From Rheinheimera sp. MM224 (GTDB taxonomy: Bacteria; Pseudomonadota; Gammaproteobacteria; Enterobacterales; Alteromonadaceae): a stretch of 64,000 nucleotides of DNA. Shown piece after piece: positions 47,114 to 55,985 of the stretch (its first letter is position 1; each line of letters starts with the position of its first letter). Position numbers and translations under genes: made by a program. The notes under the pieces were generated by a model. The model made no database searches and was not told where the DNA came from. It worked only from the letters and a program-made list of their open reading frames with translations. The stretch is from positions 496,001-560,000 of the forward strand of contig NZ_OX352320.1 of assembly GCF_947090785.1 (NCBI RefSeq), in the 5' to 3' direction.

Positions 47114-47659
47114 TTACCATTTAAACATCGGCAGTGGTTTGAGTGGATGCTTCACAAAATGAGCAGCAGAAAGCTGCACCAGTCGCCAGTGAAAACCGGC
47201 AGTGGGGAAGGCTTGATATAAAGCCCGCAGCAGAGCTCTGTCTAAACCAAAATTAAGCAAACCCAAAGAAACATCTGTCCAGTCGGCCTTACGAAAAGCT
47301 TCAGCCAGTTTATTGTCGTCACAAGCTGTGACCTTATGATGTTCACTGATCAATAAACTGATATCCGTCGACCAATCCGACAGCCCTTGTTGCTGCAAAT
47401 AGTGCTGAGCTAAAGCCACGGACGGATCTATATAGTCGAAGTTATGGCAGACCCAGATCGCCAGATCATGAAAAGCACAGGCTATAGCTATTTTTTCCAG
47501 CGACTGTTCTGAGTGATCAGAATGCCAAAATGCCAGATTCAGTACTCTGTAACAGTGGTGACGATAAGCGGTGAAATCTTTGCCTATGTCCTGTTGATAG
47601 TTTTGCAGCAGCAGGTCCAGCAAATCATGTTGAGCGATAATATTCACTGGTTTTTGCAC
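47114..47659 (-). CDS. HD-domain protein
   Basis: Predicted metal-dependent phosphohydrolase-like protein of 181 residues. The HD motif lies in ACAFHDLAIWVCHN, preceded by YRHHCYRVLNLA and followed by ISEHHKV, which supply further His/Asp ligands. Substrate is unknown; small HD proteins act on nucleotides or phosphoesters. The protein is a stand-alone domain with no attached sensor. Confidence 0.7.
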   Translation of the reverse strand: MQKPVNIIAQHDLLDLLLQNYQQDIGKDFTAYRHHCYRVLNLAFWHSDHSEQSLEKIAIACAFHDLAIWVCHNFDYIDPSVALAQHYLQQQGLSDWSTDISLLISEHHKVTACDDNKLAEAFRKADWTDVSLGLLNFGLDRALLRALYQAFPTAGFHWRLVQLSAAHFVKHPLKPLPMFKW

Positions 47660-47677
47660 CTTATGCTCCGTTTCTTT

Positions 47678-48232
47678 TTATGCCCGGCTATCCGCCGTGG
47701 GCGGTGCGGACAATGTAGGTTGTATGCTGTCTTTGGCCATAAAAAACAATACCACTACAAAGCCAAAAGGGACCAGATACATCAGTTGCCACCGGACATT
47801 TTGCCCGGCGTCATTGAGTCTGCGTGTGCCTACTGCCAAAAAAGGCAGCAGAATAAGTACAGTGACAAACTGCCTTAATACCGGGCTGATAATTTCCGCA
47901 AGTGCACTAATCAACAGTACAAAAACTAAAAACCACCAATACTGATACTTGCTGGCCGTACCGGAAAAATCAGCAAATTGCACAAAGCAGTCTTTGACTA
48001 CTGAAAGTGGAGTGGGAATTGTAACTTCTGATGTTTCGGAGCTCAGAAGCAGGCTGCTGGCATCCACTGCAAAAACAGCAGCTAAAGCCCGCACTGATTC
48101 AATGGATGCATTGCCTGTGTTTTCCAGCCGCTGAATAGTACGCAGGTTCAGGCCACAAGCGGCTGCCAGTTGCTCCTGTGACCATTGCTTGTCAGCTCTT
48201 AGTTTTTTTACCAGTTCTGCATTAATTTTCAT
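47678..48232 (-). CDS. HTH-XRE / DUF805 fusion, membrane-bound regulator
   Basis: Fusion protein of 184 residues from ATG 48232 (an alternative at 48250 adds six). An N-terminal helix-turn-helix of the XRE type (WSQEQLAAACGLNLRTIQRLENTG) is followed by a linker. A C-terminal DUF805 domain with about three membrane helices carries YWWFLVFVLLISALAE and RRLNDAGQNVRW. It presumably ties DNA binding to a membrane signal. It lies two genes upstream of a small VOC gene. No target is visible. Confidence 0.8.
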   Translation of the reverse strand: MKINAELVKKLRADKQWSQEQLAAACGLNLRTIQRLENTGNASIESVRALAAVFAVDASSLLLSSETSEVTIPTPLSVVKDCFVQFADFSGTASKYQYWWFLVFVLLISALAEIISPVLRQFVTVLILLPFLAVGTRRLNDAGQNVRWQLMYLVPFGFVVVLFFMAKDSIQPTLSAPPTADSRA

Positions 48233-48354
48233 GGCTTCGATACCTTGCATTTATTCGCAGGACACAAAGATAACTTAACTCTTAACTCAGCAGTGACGGC
48301 AAAGCTACGACAGTATGACGACAGCAGATTGTCTGCGCTTTTTGTTGCTGATTT

Positions 48355-48729
48355 TTAGCGCTTTTCTTCCATCAGGCCTATTAAGTTACCGTCCGGGTCT
48401 TTCAGGAAACCTATCCACAGTTGGTGATCCGGCATTTGTGCGGCAAGTTGTGGTGCTCTTTCACCCAAAGCGCCTTGCTCTAAGGCGGCAGCATAAAACT
48501 GTTCTATATCTGTAGTTTTAAAATAAGGGATAGAGTTTTTGCCAATCTCACCTGCGCCTTGTGGGGTGCTTAGCATCAGACGAGTGTCACCGCATTGAAC
48601 AAAAGCCAGCTGTTCTGTCGGAGCAAACAGAAACTGCAGTCCGAGCACCTCTGTATAAAATGGCAATGAAAGCTGCACATCTTTGACTGTGATGGCAAGT
48701 TGGCCTAATCCAATGATTTTATTTCCCAT
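48355..48729 (-). CDS. VOC-family glyoxalase-like protein
   Basis: Single VOC domain of 124 residues: LGQLAITVKDVQLSLPFYTEVLGL at the N-terminus, FLKDPDGNLIGLMEEKR at the C-terminus with the conserved Glu metal ligand. It resembles lactoylglutathione-lyase-like proteins but substrate cannot be inferred. The AATTAG-rich leader has no clear promoter. Confidence 0.82.
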   Translation of the reverse strand: MGNKIIGLGQLAITVKDVQLSLPFYTEVLGLQFLFAPTEQLAFVQCGDTRLMLSTPQGAGEIGKNSIPYFKTTDIEQFYAAALEQGALGERAPQLAAQMPDHQLWIGFLKDPDGNLIGLMEEKR

Positions 48730-48755
48730 AGCTAATTCCTGTTTTTAGTGTCGGC

Positions 48756-49190
48756 TTATGACCAATCCGTTTTTTCTGGTTGTATCCGGCGCGCAAGCAA
48801 AATACCCAGCCAGGCCATTGGCAGATAAGCCACTATCAAATCCAGAGCGATAAACCAGGTGGGTGCTGGGATCATAAAACTTGCTGCTATACCACCACAA
48901 AGAAAAAACACGCCAATCACATAAGCAAAACGGTTTTTATGGCTGGCAGCTACCAGGTAAGCGACCAAAGCTCCGGCCAAAGTGCCAAGGGCATGCGCCA
49001 GAAAGGGCATAATAAAATGTTTGGGTTCAAATAAATCTATACCCAAACTCAGGCTTTCTGTGTTCGTGACATCAACGCCTGCAGGAGGAGGAATAAGCAT
49101 GGGGCTAATACTGACAAGCGCCATATTGACCGCTGCGCCAGCCATTACACCCAAAAGGATAGCGAGCAGATTTCGAACCAGATTAAGCAT
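48756..49190 (-). CDS. Hypothetical four-helix membrane protein
   Basis: Protein of about 144 residues from ATG 49190, chosen for the GGAG site eight bases upstream; an earlier in-frame ATG lies at 49220. Four hydrophobic segments are visible (LLAILLGVMAGAAVNMALVSI, FLAHALGTLAGALVAYLVAA, AYVIGVFFLCGGIAASFM, LIVAYLPMAWLGILLA). I do not recognise the family. It sits with VOC, DoxX-like and GST genes on the same strand. Confidence 0.65.
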   Translation of the reverse strand: MLNLVRNLLAILLGVMAGAAVNMALVSISPMLIPPPAGVDVTNTESLSLGIDLFEPKHFIMPFLAHALGTLAGALVAYLVAASHKNRFAYVIGVFFLCGGIAASFMIPAPTWFIALDLIVAYLPMAWLGILLARRIQPEKTDWS

Positions 49191-49243
49191 GATGATGCTC
49201 CACAGGGATTTGTTTAGCATTTAAGTTAGTTGAGTTATGGCTG

Positions 49244-49627
49244 CTAATCAATGACATGTCCCACAGCGGCGTAAATCAAAGCTAAAGCTAAAACCACAGA
49301 CACTACACCTATAAAACGAAAGTAGTTTTTGCAGCTATTAGCCGACTGGACTGCAAATTTTTTATGTAGTGCCGGAGGTGTTAACGCCAAACCAGCACCT
49401 ACCAATAATAAAACTGAACCTATGATCTTAAATAACAATGGAAACTGAGTTTCTGTTGCGTAGCTGACAAAAATGCCTCCGGCAATCAGCCTGCTGATGA
49501 TTTCAAAAGGATGAAAATAACGCTGCTCGCTAAAGTTGATGATGCCTTGGGCAAAAGCATGTGGCCTGAATAGCATCATCAGGCTAAAGAGCAGCATTAA
49601 CAGACCAAAAGCAGCAATAAAATACAT
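49244..49627 (-). CDS. Hypothetical four-helix membrane protein
   Basis: Protein of 127 residues with four hydrophobic segments, beginning FIAAFGLLMLLFSLMMLF. Gly and Ala residues cluster in the third helix (IIGSVLLLVGAGLAL). No known domain was recognised. It is transcribed in the same direction as the GST and VOC genes around it. Confidence 0.65.
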   Translation of the reverse strand: MYFIAAFGLLMLLFSLMMLFRPHAFAQGIINFSEQRYFHPFEIISRLIAGGIFVSYATETQFPLLFKIIGSVLLLVGAGLALTPPALHKKFAVQSANSCKNYFRFIGVVSVVLALALIYAAVGHVID

Positions 49628-49654
49628 GGCTTTCCTTTCATTGAACCTGGCAGG

Positions 49655-50284
49655 TTAGGGGATACCGTTGCAACCAAAAAGCTGAAAACCAGGGCGCAAA
49701 CTGAGTTTTTGATAGTAGGCTACCACAGCAGGTAGCTCAGGCCGCTGCATTGGTGTCATCAACCATCTGTTTACCGACAAACCCAACACTATATCTGCCA
49801 GAGTAAATTCAGCACCAGTAATGTACTGCGCTGTTTTTGCTAAGGCGGCGTCCAGAATATGCATCTTTTGATTCCAGGCTTCAATGCTGTTAGCTGCCGC
49901 GGCCGTATCTGCATAAGCAGGGCTTTTTCTCACCAGATGCATAAAAGCATAACGCCATGAGTTATTTAGCTCTGTACTCTGCCAGTCCATCCACTGTTCA
50001 ACCAAAGCCCTTTGCCTGGCAGACATCGGCAAAAGTTCTTTTTGCTGGTGCTGGTATTGTGTAGCTAAGTACCGGCAAATGGCATTCGATTCCCAAAGTA
50101 TAAAATCATCGTCAAGCAATACAGGCACCAGCGCATTAGGATTCAGGGCTTTAAATGCATCTGTTTCAGTGGATTGAAAACCAGAACCCCATTCTTCCTG
50201 TTCATAGTTCAGTTGAAGTTCTGTACAGGTCCACAGCACTTTGCGCACATTGATGGATGAAGATTTGCCTAAAATTTTTAGCAT
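49655..50284 (-). CDS. Glutathione S-transferase family protein
   Basis: GST of 209 residues with an N-terminal thioredoxin-like domain and Ser/Asn near the active site (LGKSSSINVRKVLWTCTELQ), the substrate-contact motif VPVLLDDDFILWESNAICRYLA, and a helical C-terminal domain. Bacterial members of this type conjugate glutathione to electrophiles. Identity of substrate is not visible. It has no clear operon partner. Confidence 0.88.
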   Translation of the reverse strand: MLKILGKSSSINVRKVLWTCTELQLNYEQEEWGSGFQSTETDAFKALNPNALVPVLLDDDFILWESNAICRYLATQYQHQQKELLPMSARQRALVEQWMDWQSTELNNSWRYAFMHLVRKSPAYADTAAAANSIEAWNQKMHILDAALAKTAQYITGAEFTLADIVLGLSVNRWLMTPMQRPELPAVVAYYQKLSLRPGFQLFGCNGIP

Positions 50285-50415
50285 GGCCAGCTCTTGATTT
50301 GGATGTTTTCATAGCAGTGTTAACTCACTGCTCGTTATCAATCAGCATCAACAGCGCCCACAAGTGCAGCTCAAGGCCATACTTGTGGACCAGACCACGC
50401 TGAGACGCTCAGCAC

Positions 50416-52200
50416 TTACTTGACGGTAGCAGCCTTACTAATAAAACGATCCATTTCTGCTTCCAGAATTTCCAGTGGTAAAGCGCCATTGGCTAACAAA
50501 GCATCATGAAAAGCGCGCAGGTCAAATTTATTACCCAGTTTTTGTTCGGCTTTGGCTCGCAACTGACGGATTTTAATTTCGCCCATCTTGTACGACAGCG
50601 CCTGACCAGGCCATGAAATATAACGATCCACTTCAGCTCTCACATTGGCTTGTGATAAAGATGTGTTGTTGGACAGGAAATCCAGCGCTTGCTGGCGACT
50701 CCAGCCTTGGGAGTGAATACCTGTGTCTATTACCAAACGGCAAGCGCGCCACATTTCATAACTCAGGCGGCCAAATTGCTGATAGGCATTTTCATACACG
50801 CCCATTTCCACACCAAGACGTTCGGCATACAAACCCCAGCCTTCGCCATAGGCGCTTAAATACAGGTTACGGCGAAATTGCGGCACATTTTCCAGCTCTT
50901 GTGACAAAGCATTTTGTAAATGATGGCCAGGTACAGATTCGTGCAAAGTCAGAGCCACCAGTTCATATAGTGGACGCTGATCCAGCGAATCGGTATTTAG
51001 CCAATAAGCACCACCACGGATGCCACCAATAGCTGCAGGGTTATAAGAGGCAGTAGTGTAGTTGGGTGCTATTTCGGCTGGAACCGGCACCACACCATAA
51101 GGCAGACGTGGCAGTTTGCCGAAAAATTCCGGCAGCCGGTAATCAATACGTTTGGCGATGTAAGAGGCTTCTTTTAGCAGTTCTCTTGGTGTTTTTGCAT
51201 AAAACTGCGGATCAGTGCGTAGAAATTTCGTGAAGTCGGTGAAGCTGCCTTTAAAGCCAGTTTCTTTGATCAGAGCATCCATCTCGGTGCGGATACGCTT
51301 CACTTCCGACAAGCCAATGTTGTGGATTTCTGCCGGATCCATGTCCTGTGTCACATAGGTGTTGATGGTATGACGGTAATAGGCTTTACCTTCTGGTAAT
51401 TGTTCCGCCGCCAGACTCTCTGTTGCGGCCTGCATATAGTCGCCTTCAAGGAAGTCGGCTAAGCGGGCAAAAGCTGGCAAACCGACCTGCTGAATAGCCT
51501 TCTTGGCGGCACTTTGTAATTGCTGTTGCTCACTTTGAGAAAAGGCCGCTGGCAGTGTTTTAAAAGGTTCGTACAAACTGCTTTGTGTTGGATCCTTATA
51601 AACCTGAGCGCGCACTGTCGGGGCTATACCCTGAACGACAATTTTTGGTAAAACAAAGCCGTCTTTAATACCAGTGCGCATATTGGCAATGTTTTCGTCA
51701 AAATAGCGGCCAAAGTCATTGATGCGGGCTATGTAGTCCTGATAATCCGCTACTTTAGGCATAGACAGACCACTGCTGGCATCCAGAGCTGAGCTCCAGA
51801 AACTATAAAAGGTATTGGCCGGAATGCGGTCAAGGAACAGCTTATTGGACTGGATCGAATTACGCAGCACCCAGCCCAGCAGTTGATGATTGACGCGGTC
51901 TGAGTCTGTGAGTTGTTGTGGTTCAATTGCTTGCAGACGTTGCAGTAAAGCTTGTTCAGCCTTCAGCCGACGAGCACGATCTTTGGCTGTCACACCAGGC
52001 AGACGATTATTGTAACCAGCCAGTCCCATCCTGCCTGCGCTGATTGGGTCTTCCTGCAGGCTGTATTGCCAATGGTCATCTATAACTTTTTGCAGTTGCT
52101 CTGTCGCAGTAGCGGCTAAGGCGGCAGGTGCCAGCCACAGTAGCGCCAGGCTAAGCAGGGAATGAGTAAAAAAAGACAATAATTTGCGGGACCTTAACAC
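50416..52200 (-). CDS. DUF885 family protein, secreted zinc-peptidase-like
   Basis: Periplasmic protein of 594 residues with a signal peptide (LLSLALLWLAPAALAATA). The hallmark motif LTLHESVPGHHLQNAL resembles a zinc peptidase site (HExxxGHH) and is the signature of DUF885. Some members have been called dipeptidyl carboxypeptidase-like, but no substrate is established here. It is monocistronic. The conserved RxxxYxxxYGEGWGLYAERL segment downstream supports the family. Confidence 0.85.
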   Translation of the reverse strand: MLRSRKLLSFFTHSLLSLALLWLAPAALAATATEQLQKVIDDHWQYSLQEDPISAGRMGLAGYNNRLPGVTAKDRARRLKAEQALLQRLQAIEPQQLTDSDRVNHQLLGWVLRNSIQSNKLFLDRIPANTFYSFWSSALDASSGLSMPKVADYQDYIARINDFGRYFDENIANMRTGIKDGFVLPKIVVQGIAPTVRAQVYKDPTQSSLYEPFKTLPAAFSQSEQQQLQSAAKKAIQQVGLPAFARLADFLEGDYMQAATESLAAEQLPEGKAYYRHTINTYVTQDMDPAEIHNIGLSEVKRIRTEMDALIKETGFKGSFTDFTKFLRTDPQFYAKTPRELLKEASYIAKRIDYRLPEFFGKLPRLPYGVVPVPAEIAPNYTTASYNPAAIGGIRGGAYWLNTDSLDQRPLYELVALTLHESVPGHHLQNALSQELENVPQFRRNLYLSAYGEGWGLYAERLGVEMGVYENAYQQFGRLSYEMWRACRLVIDTGIHSQGWSRQQALDFLSNNTSLSQANVRAEVDRYISWPGQALSYKMGEIKIRQLRAKAEQKLGNKFDLRAFHDALLANGALPLEILEAEMDRFISKAATVK

Positions 52201-52365
52201 AGGTTTTCTCCAGACTGATCAATAAGCTGAGTTGTATATCCTCACCTTAGCATGACCCCTTTATCTGGTGGCAACTTCTAACCCGCGATTTAAACGTCAC
52301 ATCGCATTCTGTGTAAATCAACGAAGGCGTTTAAACCCTGAGTTTGATACTCGGAGTTCGATAAA

Positions 52366-52439
52366 GCGTGCCAATTTGGCACGCAGCTTGATCTTTTATC
52401 AATAGAAGCCGATAATTTAGCAAAGTGCCATTTTGGCAC
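52366..52439 (+). promoter_or_regulatory. tacAT promoter between two palindromic operators
   Basis: GCGTGCCAATTTGGCACGC (52366-52384) and GTGCCATTTTGGCAC (52425-52439) flank a -35 TTGATC (52388-52393) and -10 GATAAT (52411-52416) spaced by 17 bases. The centres are 57 bases apart. The second palindrome overlaps the predicted transcription start just before GGAGGG. Confidence 0.85.
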
Positions 52440-52453
52440 GGAGGGAATAAATT

Positions 52454-52726
52454 ATGACGACTACACCACCTCGAATCACGGCTCGGGTTGATGCTGAAAC
52501 CCAAAACTTACTGTCTAAGGCTGCAGCTATAACTGGGGTTTCGAGCATCAATTCCTTTGTACTCAGCGCGGCGGTTGAGAAAGCCAAACAAATCATTGAG
52601 CGTGAGCAAACTCTGAAGCTTTCTCAGCGTGATGCCATGTTATTGATGGACGCGCTTGATAACCCGGCGACTGTACATCCTCATCTGGCTGCAGCTTTTG
52701 CACGTTATGAAGGCAAAGTTCAATAA
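52454..52726 (+). CDS. DUF1778 antitoxin (TacA family)
   Basis: Antitoxin of 90 residues with an N-terminal ribbon-helix-helix (PRITARVDAETQNLLSKAAAITGVS) that binds its own operator and a C-terminal segment that blocks the toxin. The length and layout match TacA/AtaR. A GGAGGG site lies nine bases upstream. Its stop abuts the toxin start (TAATG), which ensures coupled production. Autorepression is strongly suggested by the flanking palindromes. Confidence 0.93.
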   Translation: MTTTPPRITARVDAETQNLLSKAAAITGVSSINSFVLSAAVEKAKQIIEREQTLKLSQRDAMLLMDALDNPATVHPHLAAAFARYEGKVQ

Positions 52727-53220
52727 TGCAAACTGTATTACTGGATAAATCGAAGCACGACAGAAATCGATTTAACTGTGGTATTGATGCGTTAAACAAC
52801 TACTTAAAAGTCATGGCCAGTCAGCAAAGTAAAAAAGACAATACCCGTACTTTTGTGCTTGAAGATAAAGCTAACCCACAACACATTGTTGGTTTTTATA
52901 CTCTGACCATGACTCCGATAGATATACAAAGTCTTCCGGCATCACTGCAGAAAAAACACCAGTCTTCAACCTCGGGTGGGCTGATCGCACGACTGGCAGT
53001 GGATGAAAGATACAAAGGTCAGAAAACAGGCGAGTGGATGTTGATTGACGCTGTTAAAAAACTACTGCAAGCCAGTGATGCAGTAGGTTTCCCTATTGTT
53101 ATTGTGGATGCAAAAGACGGCGCAAAAGGTTTTTATCAAAAATATGGCTTTCGCTGTTTTGAAGATAGTGAACATAAACTCTTTATCACCATAGCGGATG
53201 TGCGGGCCAGCTTTGGCTGA
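52726..53220 (+). CDS. GNAT acetyltransferase toxin (TacT family)
   Basis: Toxin of 164 residues that in known members acetylates charged aminoacyl-tRNA and stops translation. The GNAT acetyl-CoA loop appears in GGLIARLAVDERYKGQKTGEWML, and the catalytic tyrosine is in AKGFYQKYGFRCFED. The N-terminal DRNRFNCGIDALNNYL is typical of the TacT/AtaT type. It ends convergently with arsJ 18 bases away. The specific tRNA target cannot be inferred. Confidence 0.92.
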   Translation: MQTVLLDKSKHDRNRFNCGIDALNNYLKVMASQQSKKDNTRTFVLEDKANPQHIVGFYTLTMTPIDIQSLPASLQKKHQSSTSGGLIARLAVDERYKGQKTGEWMLIDAVKKLLQASDAVGFPIVIVDAKDGAKGFYQKYGFRCFEDSEHKLFITIADVRASFG

Positions 53221-53237
53221 ATGAGATCTTTGTTTTT

Positions 53238-54437
53238 CTATTCGACTTTCGCCTTTGGCAAAAAACAGGACAACAGCACGGTCGCCAGAATAAAACCGCT
53301 GGACCAGACAAGGCAGGCTTCTAAACCTTGGGTTTGATACAAATAACCTGACAATACAGTGCCAATTAAGCGGCCCATGGCGTTGGCCATATAATAAAAA
53401 CCAACGTCCAGCGATACACCGTCGGTTTTGGCCATGCTTACAATCAAATAGCTGTGCAAAGACGAATTCACCGCAAAGACAGCACCAAATAACAGCAGCA
53501 TTGACACTAATAAGGTTTCAGTCGGGAAGGGCAGAGGTAAGAGTTTGGCCAATAGCGCCGGAATAATACAAAGTGCGATGGCCCAGCCCACAGCAGCCCA
53601 GCGTCCCGGTACTTTGCCGGAGCGTTTACCAGTAATAAATGGAGCCAGGCTTTGCACCACACCATAACCAATAATCCACAATGCCAGAAAAGTACCTATG
53701 GCCTGCTGGCTCCAGGCCAGTTGCTGAGCTAAAAACAGCGGCAGGGCTATAACAAACCATAAATCCCGCGCACCAAATAAAAACAAACGCGCAGCCGACA
53801 ACAAGTTAATTGGGCCACTTTTGGATAACATGTCTTTAAACTTGGGTTTGTAACTGCTTTTGCCTAAGTCTTTTTTCAGCAGGGCTAAACTCAGTAACCA
53901 AACCAGAGCTAAAGCTCCGGCCATCACAGCTACAGCCCCCTGAAAACCGATTTGAGTTAACAAAAAACCACCGATAAAAAAGCCAACCCCTTTTAGGGCA
54001 TTTTTCGAACCTGTAAGCACAGCTATCCACTGATACAACTTGCTTTGGGAGTCCTGCGGCACCAGTAATTTAATCGAGCTTTTAGCGCTCATTTTATTTA
54101 AATCTTTGGCGATGCCAGACAAAGCCTGAGCGGCCATCACCCAGGGTACTATTAATAACTCAGCCGGAACCAATAACATCGAAAGCGCTGCTATTTGTAA
54201 AAACAGCCCAATATTCATGGTTTTATTTAACCCAATACGAGCACCCAACCAGCCTCCAAACAAGTTCGTCAGCACGCCAAATAGCTCGTAAAACACAAAT
54301 AACGACGCTATTTCTAAAGGGCTGTAGCCGAGTTTATAAAAATGCAGCAGCACCAACATCCGCAAAGCGCCGTCGGTCAGGGTAAAAGCCCAGTAGTTGC
54401 CGGTCACAACCAGATATTGCTTTAGTGCTGTCTGCAT
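53238..54437 (-). CDS. arsJ: Organoarsenical efflux MFS transporter ArsJ
   Basis: Twelve-helix MFS permease of 399 residues. In the known pathway it exports 1-arseno-3-phosphoglycerate made by the linked glyceraldehyde-3-phosphate dehydrogenase, giving arsenate resistance without reduction. The opening VVTGNYWAFTLTDGALRMLVLLHFYKLG and DKTDGVSLDVGFYYMANAMGRLIG-like region are ArsJ-like. It is the last gene of arsR-gapdh-arsJ. Other MFS roles are unlikely given this context. Confidence 0.93.
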   Translation of the reverse strand: MQTALKQYLVVTGNYWAFTLTDGALRMLVLLHFYKLGYSPLEIASLFVFYELFGVLTNLFGGWLGARIGLNKTMNIGLFLQIAALSMLLVPAELLIVPWVMAAQALSGIAKDLNKMSAKSSIKLLVPQDSQSKLYQWIAVLTGSKNALKGVGFFIGGFLLTQIGFQGAVAVMAGALALVWLLSLALLKKDLGKSSYKPKFKDMLSKSGPINLLSAARLFLFGARDLWFVIALPLFLAQQLAWSQQAIGTFLALWIIGYGVVQSLAPFITGKRSGKVPGRWAAVGWAIALCIIPALLAKLLPLPFPTETLLVSMLLLFGAVFAVNSSLHSYLIVSMAKTDGVSLDVGFYYMANAMGRLIGTVLSGYLYQTQGLEACLVWSSGFILATVLLSCFLPKAKVE

Positions 54438-54459
54438 AATTAAAAACCTCGTTGTTGTT

Positions 54460-55473
54460 CTACGGCTGATCCACCAAACCTACCATCCTGGCTAATTCCA
54501 CTGTGCGGTTGGCGTAACCCCATTCGTTATCGTACCAGGCGTAAATTTTTACCTGAGTGTCGTTTACTACCATAGTGGATAAGGCATCGATAATGCTTGA
54601 GCGTGGATCGGTTTTATAATCTACCGATACCAGAGGTCGCTCTTCATAACCCAGAATATCTTTGAGTTCCTGTTGTGACGCCGCTTTTAAGAGGGCGTTG
54701 ACTTCTTCGGCTGTGGTGGCGCGTTCTACTTCAAATACGCAGTCGGTTAAGGACGCATTGGCCAGCGGCACCCGCACAGCATGGCCATTTAACCGGCCTT
54801 TTAACTCAGGGAATATTTCGGTAATAGCAGTGGCAGAGCCTGTGGTGGTTGGAATTAAGCTGCTGCCACAAGCACGGGCGCGGCGTAAATCTTTGTGGGG
54901 TGTATCCAGAATAGACTGAGTATTAGTTAAATCGTGAATGGTGGTGATAGATCCATGTTTAATACCCAGCTTTTCATGGATCACTTTGACCACAGGCGCC
55001 AGACAGTTGGTAGTACAGCTGGCCGCCGTGACTATCTTATGTGTGAGAGCATTAAATAGATGATGATTCACACCCATGACTACGTTTAATACACCTGCTT
55101 CTTTAACCGGCGCGCTGACCACAACACGTTTTACACCCTGGTCTAAATAAGCCTGCAACTGGGCTGAGCTTTTCATTTTGCCAGAGCATTCAATCACGAC
55201 ATCGCAACCTGACCAGTCGGTGTCGTTGATGGCTTTATTGTGCGTGACAGCAATACGCTGTTCTTTGATAACCACTGTATTGCCTTCAGCTTCAGCCTGA
55301 TGCTTCCAGCGGCCGTGCACTGAGTCGAAATTCAGTAAATGAGCAAAAGTAGCAGCGTCACCGGCCGGATCGTTGATGTGCACAAACTCAAATTCAGGCC
55401 AATCAAAAGAAGCTCGTAATGCCAGACGACCAATACGGCCAAAACCATTGATACCTAGTTTAATTTTTTTCAT
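54460..55473 (-). CDS. ArsJ-associated glyceraldehyde-3-phosphate dehydrogenase
   Basis: NAD-dependent dehydrogenase of 337 residues. NAD-binding [15 protein letters not shown] opens the protein and the catalytic cysteine is in [14 protein letters not shown] (about 155). In this operon type it uses arsenate in place of phosphate to make unstable 1-arseno-3-phosphoglycerate for export. The active-site His (near [15 protein letters not shown]) and substrate residues are intact. A housekeeping role is less likely since the gene lies between arsR and arsJ. Confidence 0.93.
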   Translation of the reverse strand: MKKIKLGINGFGRIGRLALRASFDWPEFEFVHINDPAGDAATFAHLLNFDSVHGRWKHQAEAEGNTVVIKEQRIAVTHNKAINDTDWSGCDVVIECSGKMKSSAQLQAYLDQGVKRVVVSAPVKEAGVLNVVMGVNHHLFNALTHKIVTAASCTTNCLAPVVKVIHEKLGIKHGSITTIHDLTNTQSILDTPHKDLRRARACGSSLIPTTTGSATAITEIFPELKGRLNGHAVRVPLANASLTDCVFEVERATTAEEVNALLKAASQQELKDILGYEERPLVSVDYKTDPRSSIIDALSTMVVNDTQVKIYAWYDNEWGYANRTVELARMVGLVDQP

Positions 55474-55504
55474 AAAAATCCTTTAAAGTGAAGTGGTTAA
55501 AAGC

Positions 55505-55855
55505 TTAACAGCAGCCTTTTTGCCGCTCTGGTCTGTCGCCCATCTGGCACAGTTGCTGTTGGTTTAACTCCAGCCAAGCAGAATTCGACGTACCTGTCTG
55601 TTGCAGACACCACAAAGCCCACTGCGGTAATTCAGGATTTAAGCGGTAATAAACCCATAAGCCTTGTTTACGGTCGAGCAAAATACCATCGCGGCGTAAT
55701 TGAGCTAAATGACGGGAAATTTTCGGCTGACTATCTGCCAGCGCAGCCACTAGTTCGCAGACACAAAGCTCTTGTTCCTGCTGGATCAGCAACAAACTAC
55801 GCAGTCGGGTTTCATCCGACAGCGCTTTAAAAAAGGTGATAGGGTTGAGTTGCAT
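55505..55855 (-). CDS. arsR: Arsenical-responsive repressor ArsR
   Basis: Winged-helix repressor of 116 residues. The metalloid-binding motif ELCVCEL (Cys31 and Cys33) precedes the recognition helix SQPKISRHLAQLRRDG; an extra pair of cysteines sits at the very C-terminus (KGCC). It presumably releases DNA on binding arsenite. The gene leads the operon and its start is eleven bases from a palindromic operator. Two like-sequence operators lie in the 130-base upstream region. Confidence 0.96.
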   Translation of the reverse strand: MQLNPITFFKALSDETRLRSLLLIQQEQELCVCELVAALADSQPKISRHLAQLRRDGILLDRKQGLWVYYRLNPELPQWALWCLQQTGTSNSAWLELNQQQLCQMGDRPERQKGCC

Positions 55856-55865
55856 AGTCTATTAC

Positions 55866-55919
55866 TTTACATATGGAAAACCATATGTAGTAGTCTATAT
55901 ATGTTTTTCCATATGTAAA
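55866..55919 (-). promoter_or_regulatory. Dual ArsR operators
   Basis: The first site (55866-55890) has 9-bp arms TACATATGG and CCATATGTA around four A residues. The second (55895-55919) reads as the same 25-base motif on the opposite strand with two mismatches. They lie 11 and 40 bases upstream of arsR. Confidence 0.85.
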
Positions 55920-55985
55920 CCTAAATCTTGGGAGACGCAAGCCTTTGCGATATGCTGGCACTATTGAAAACAAGGAAGCTCAGCC

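Noticed and set aside
52454..53220. Prophage or insertion sequence around the toxin-antitoxin pair
   Set aside because: No integrase, transposase or terminal repeats are visible in the flanks.
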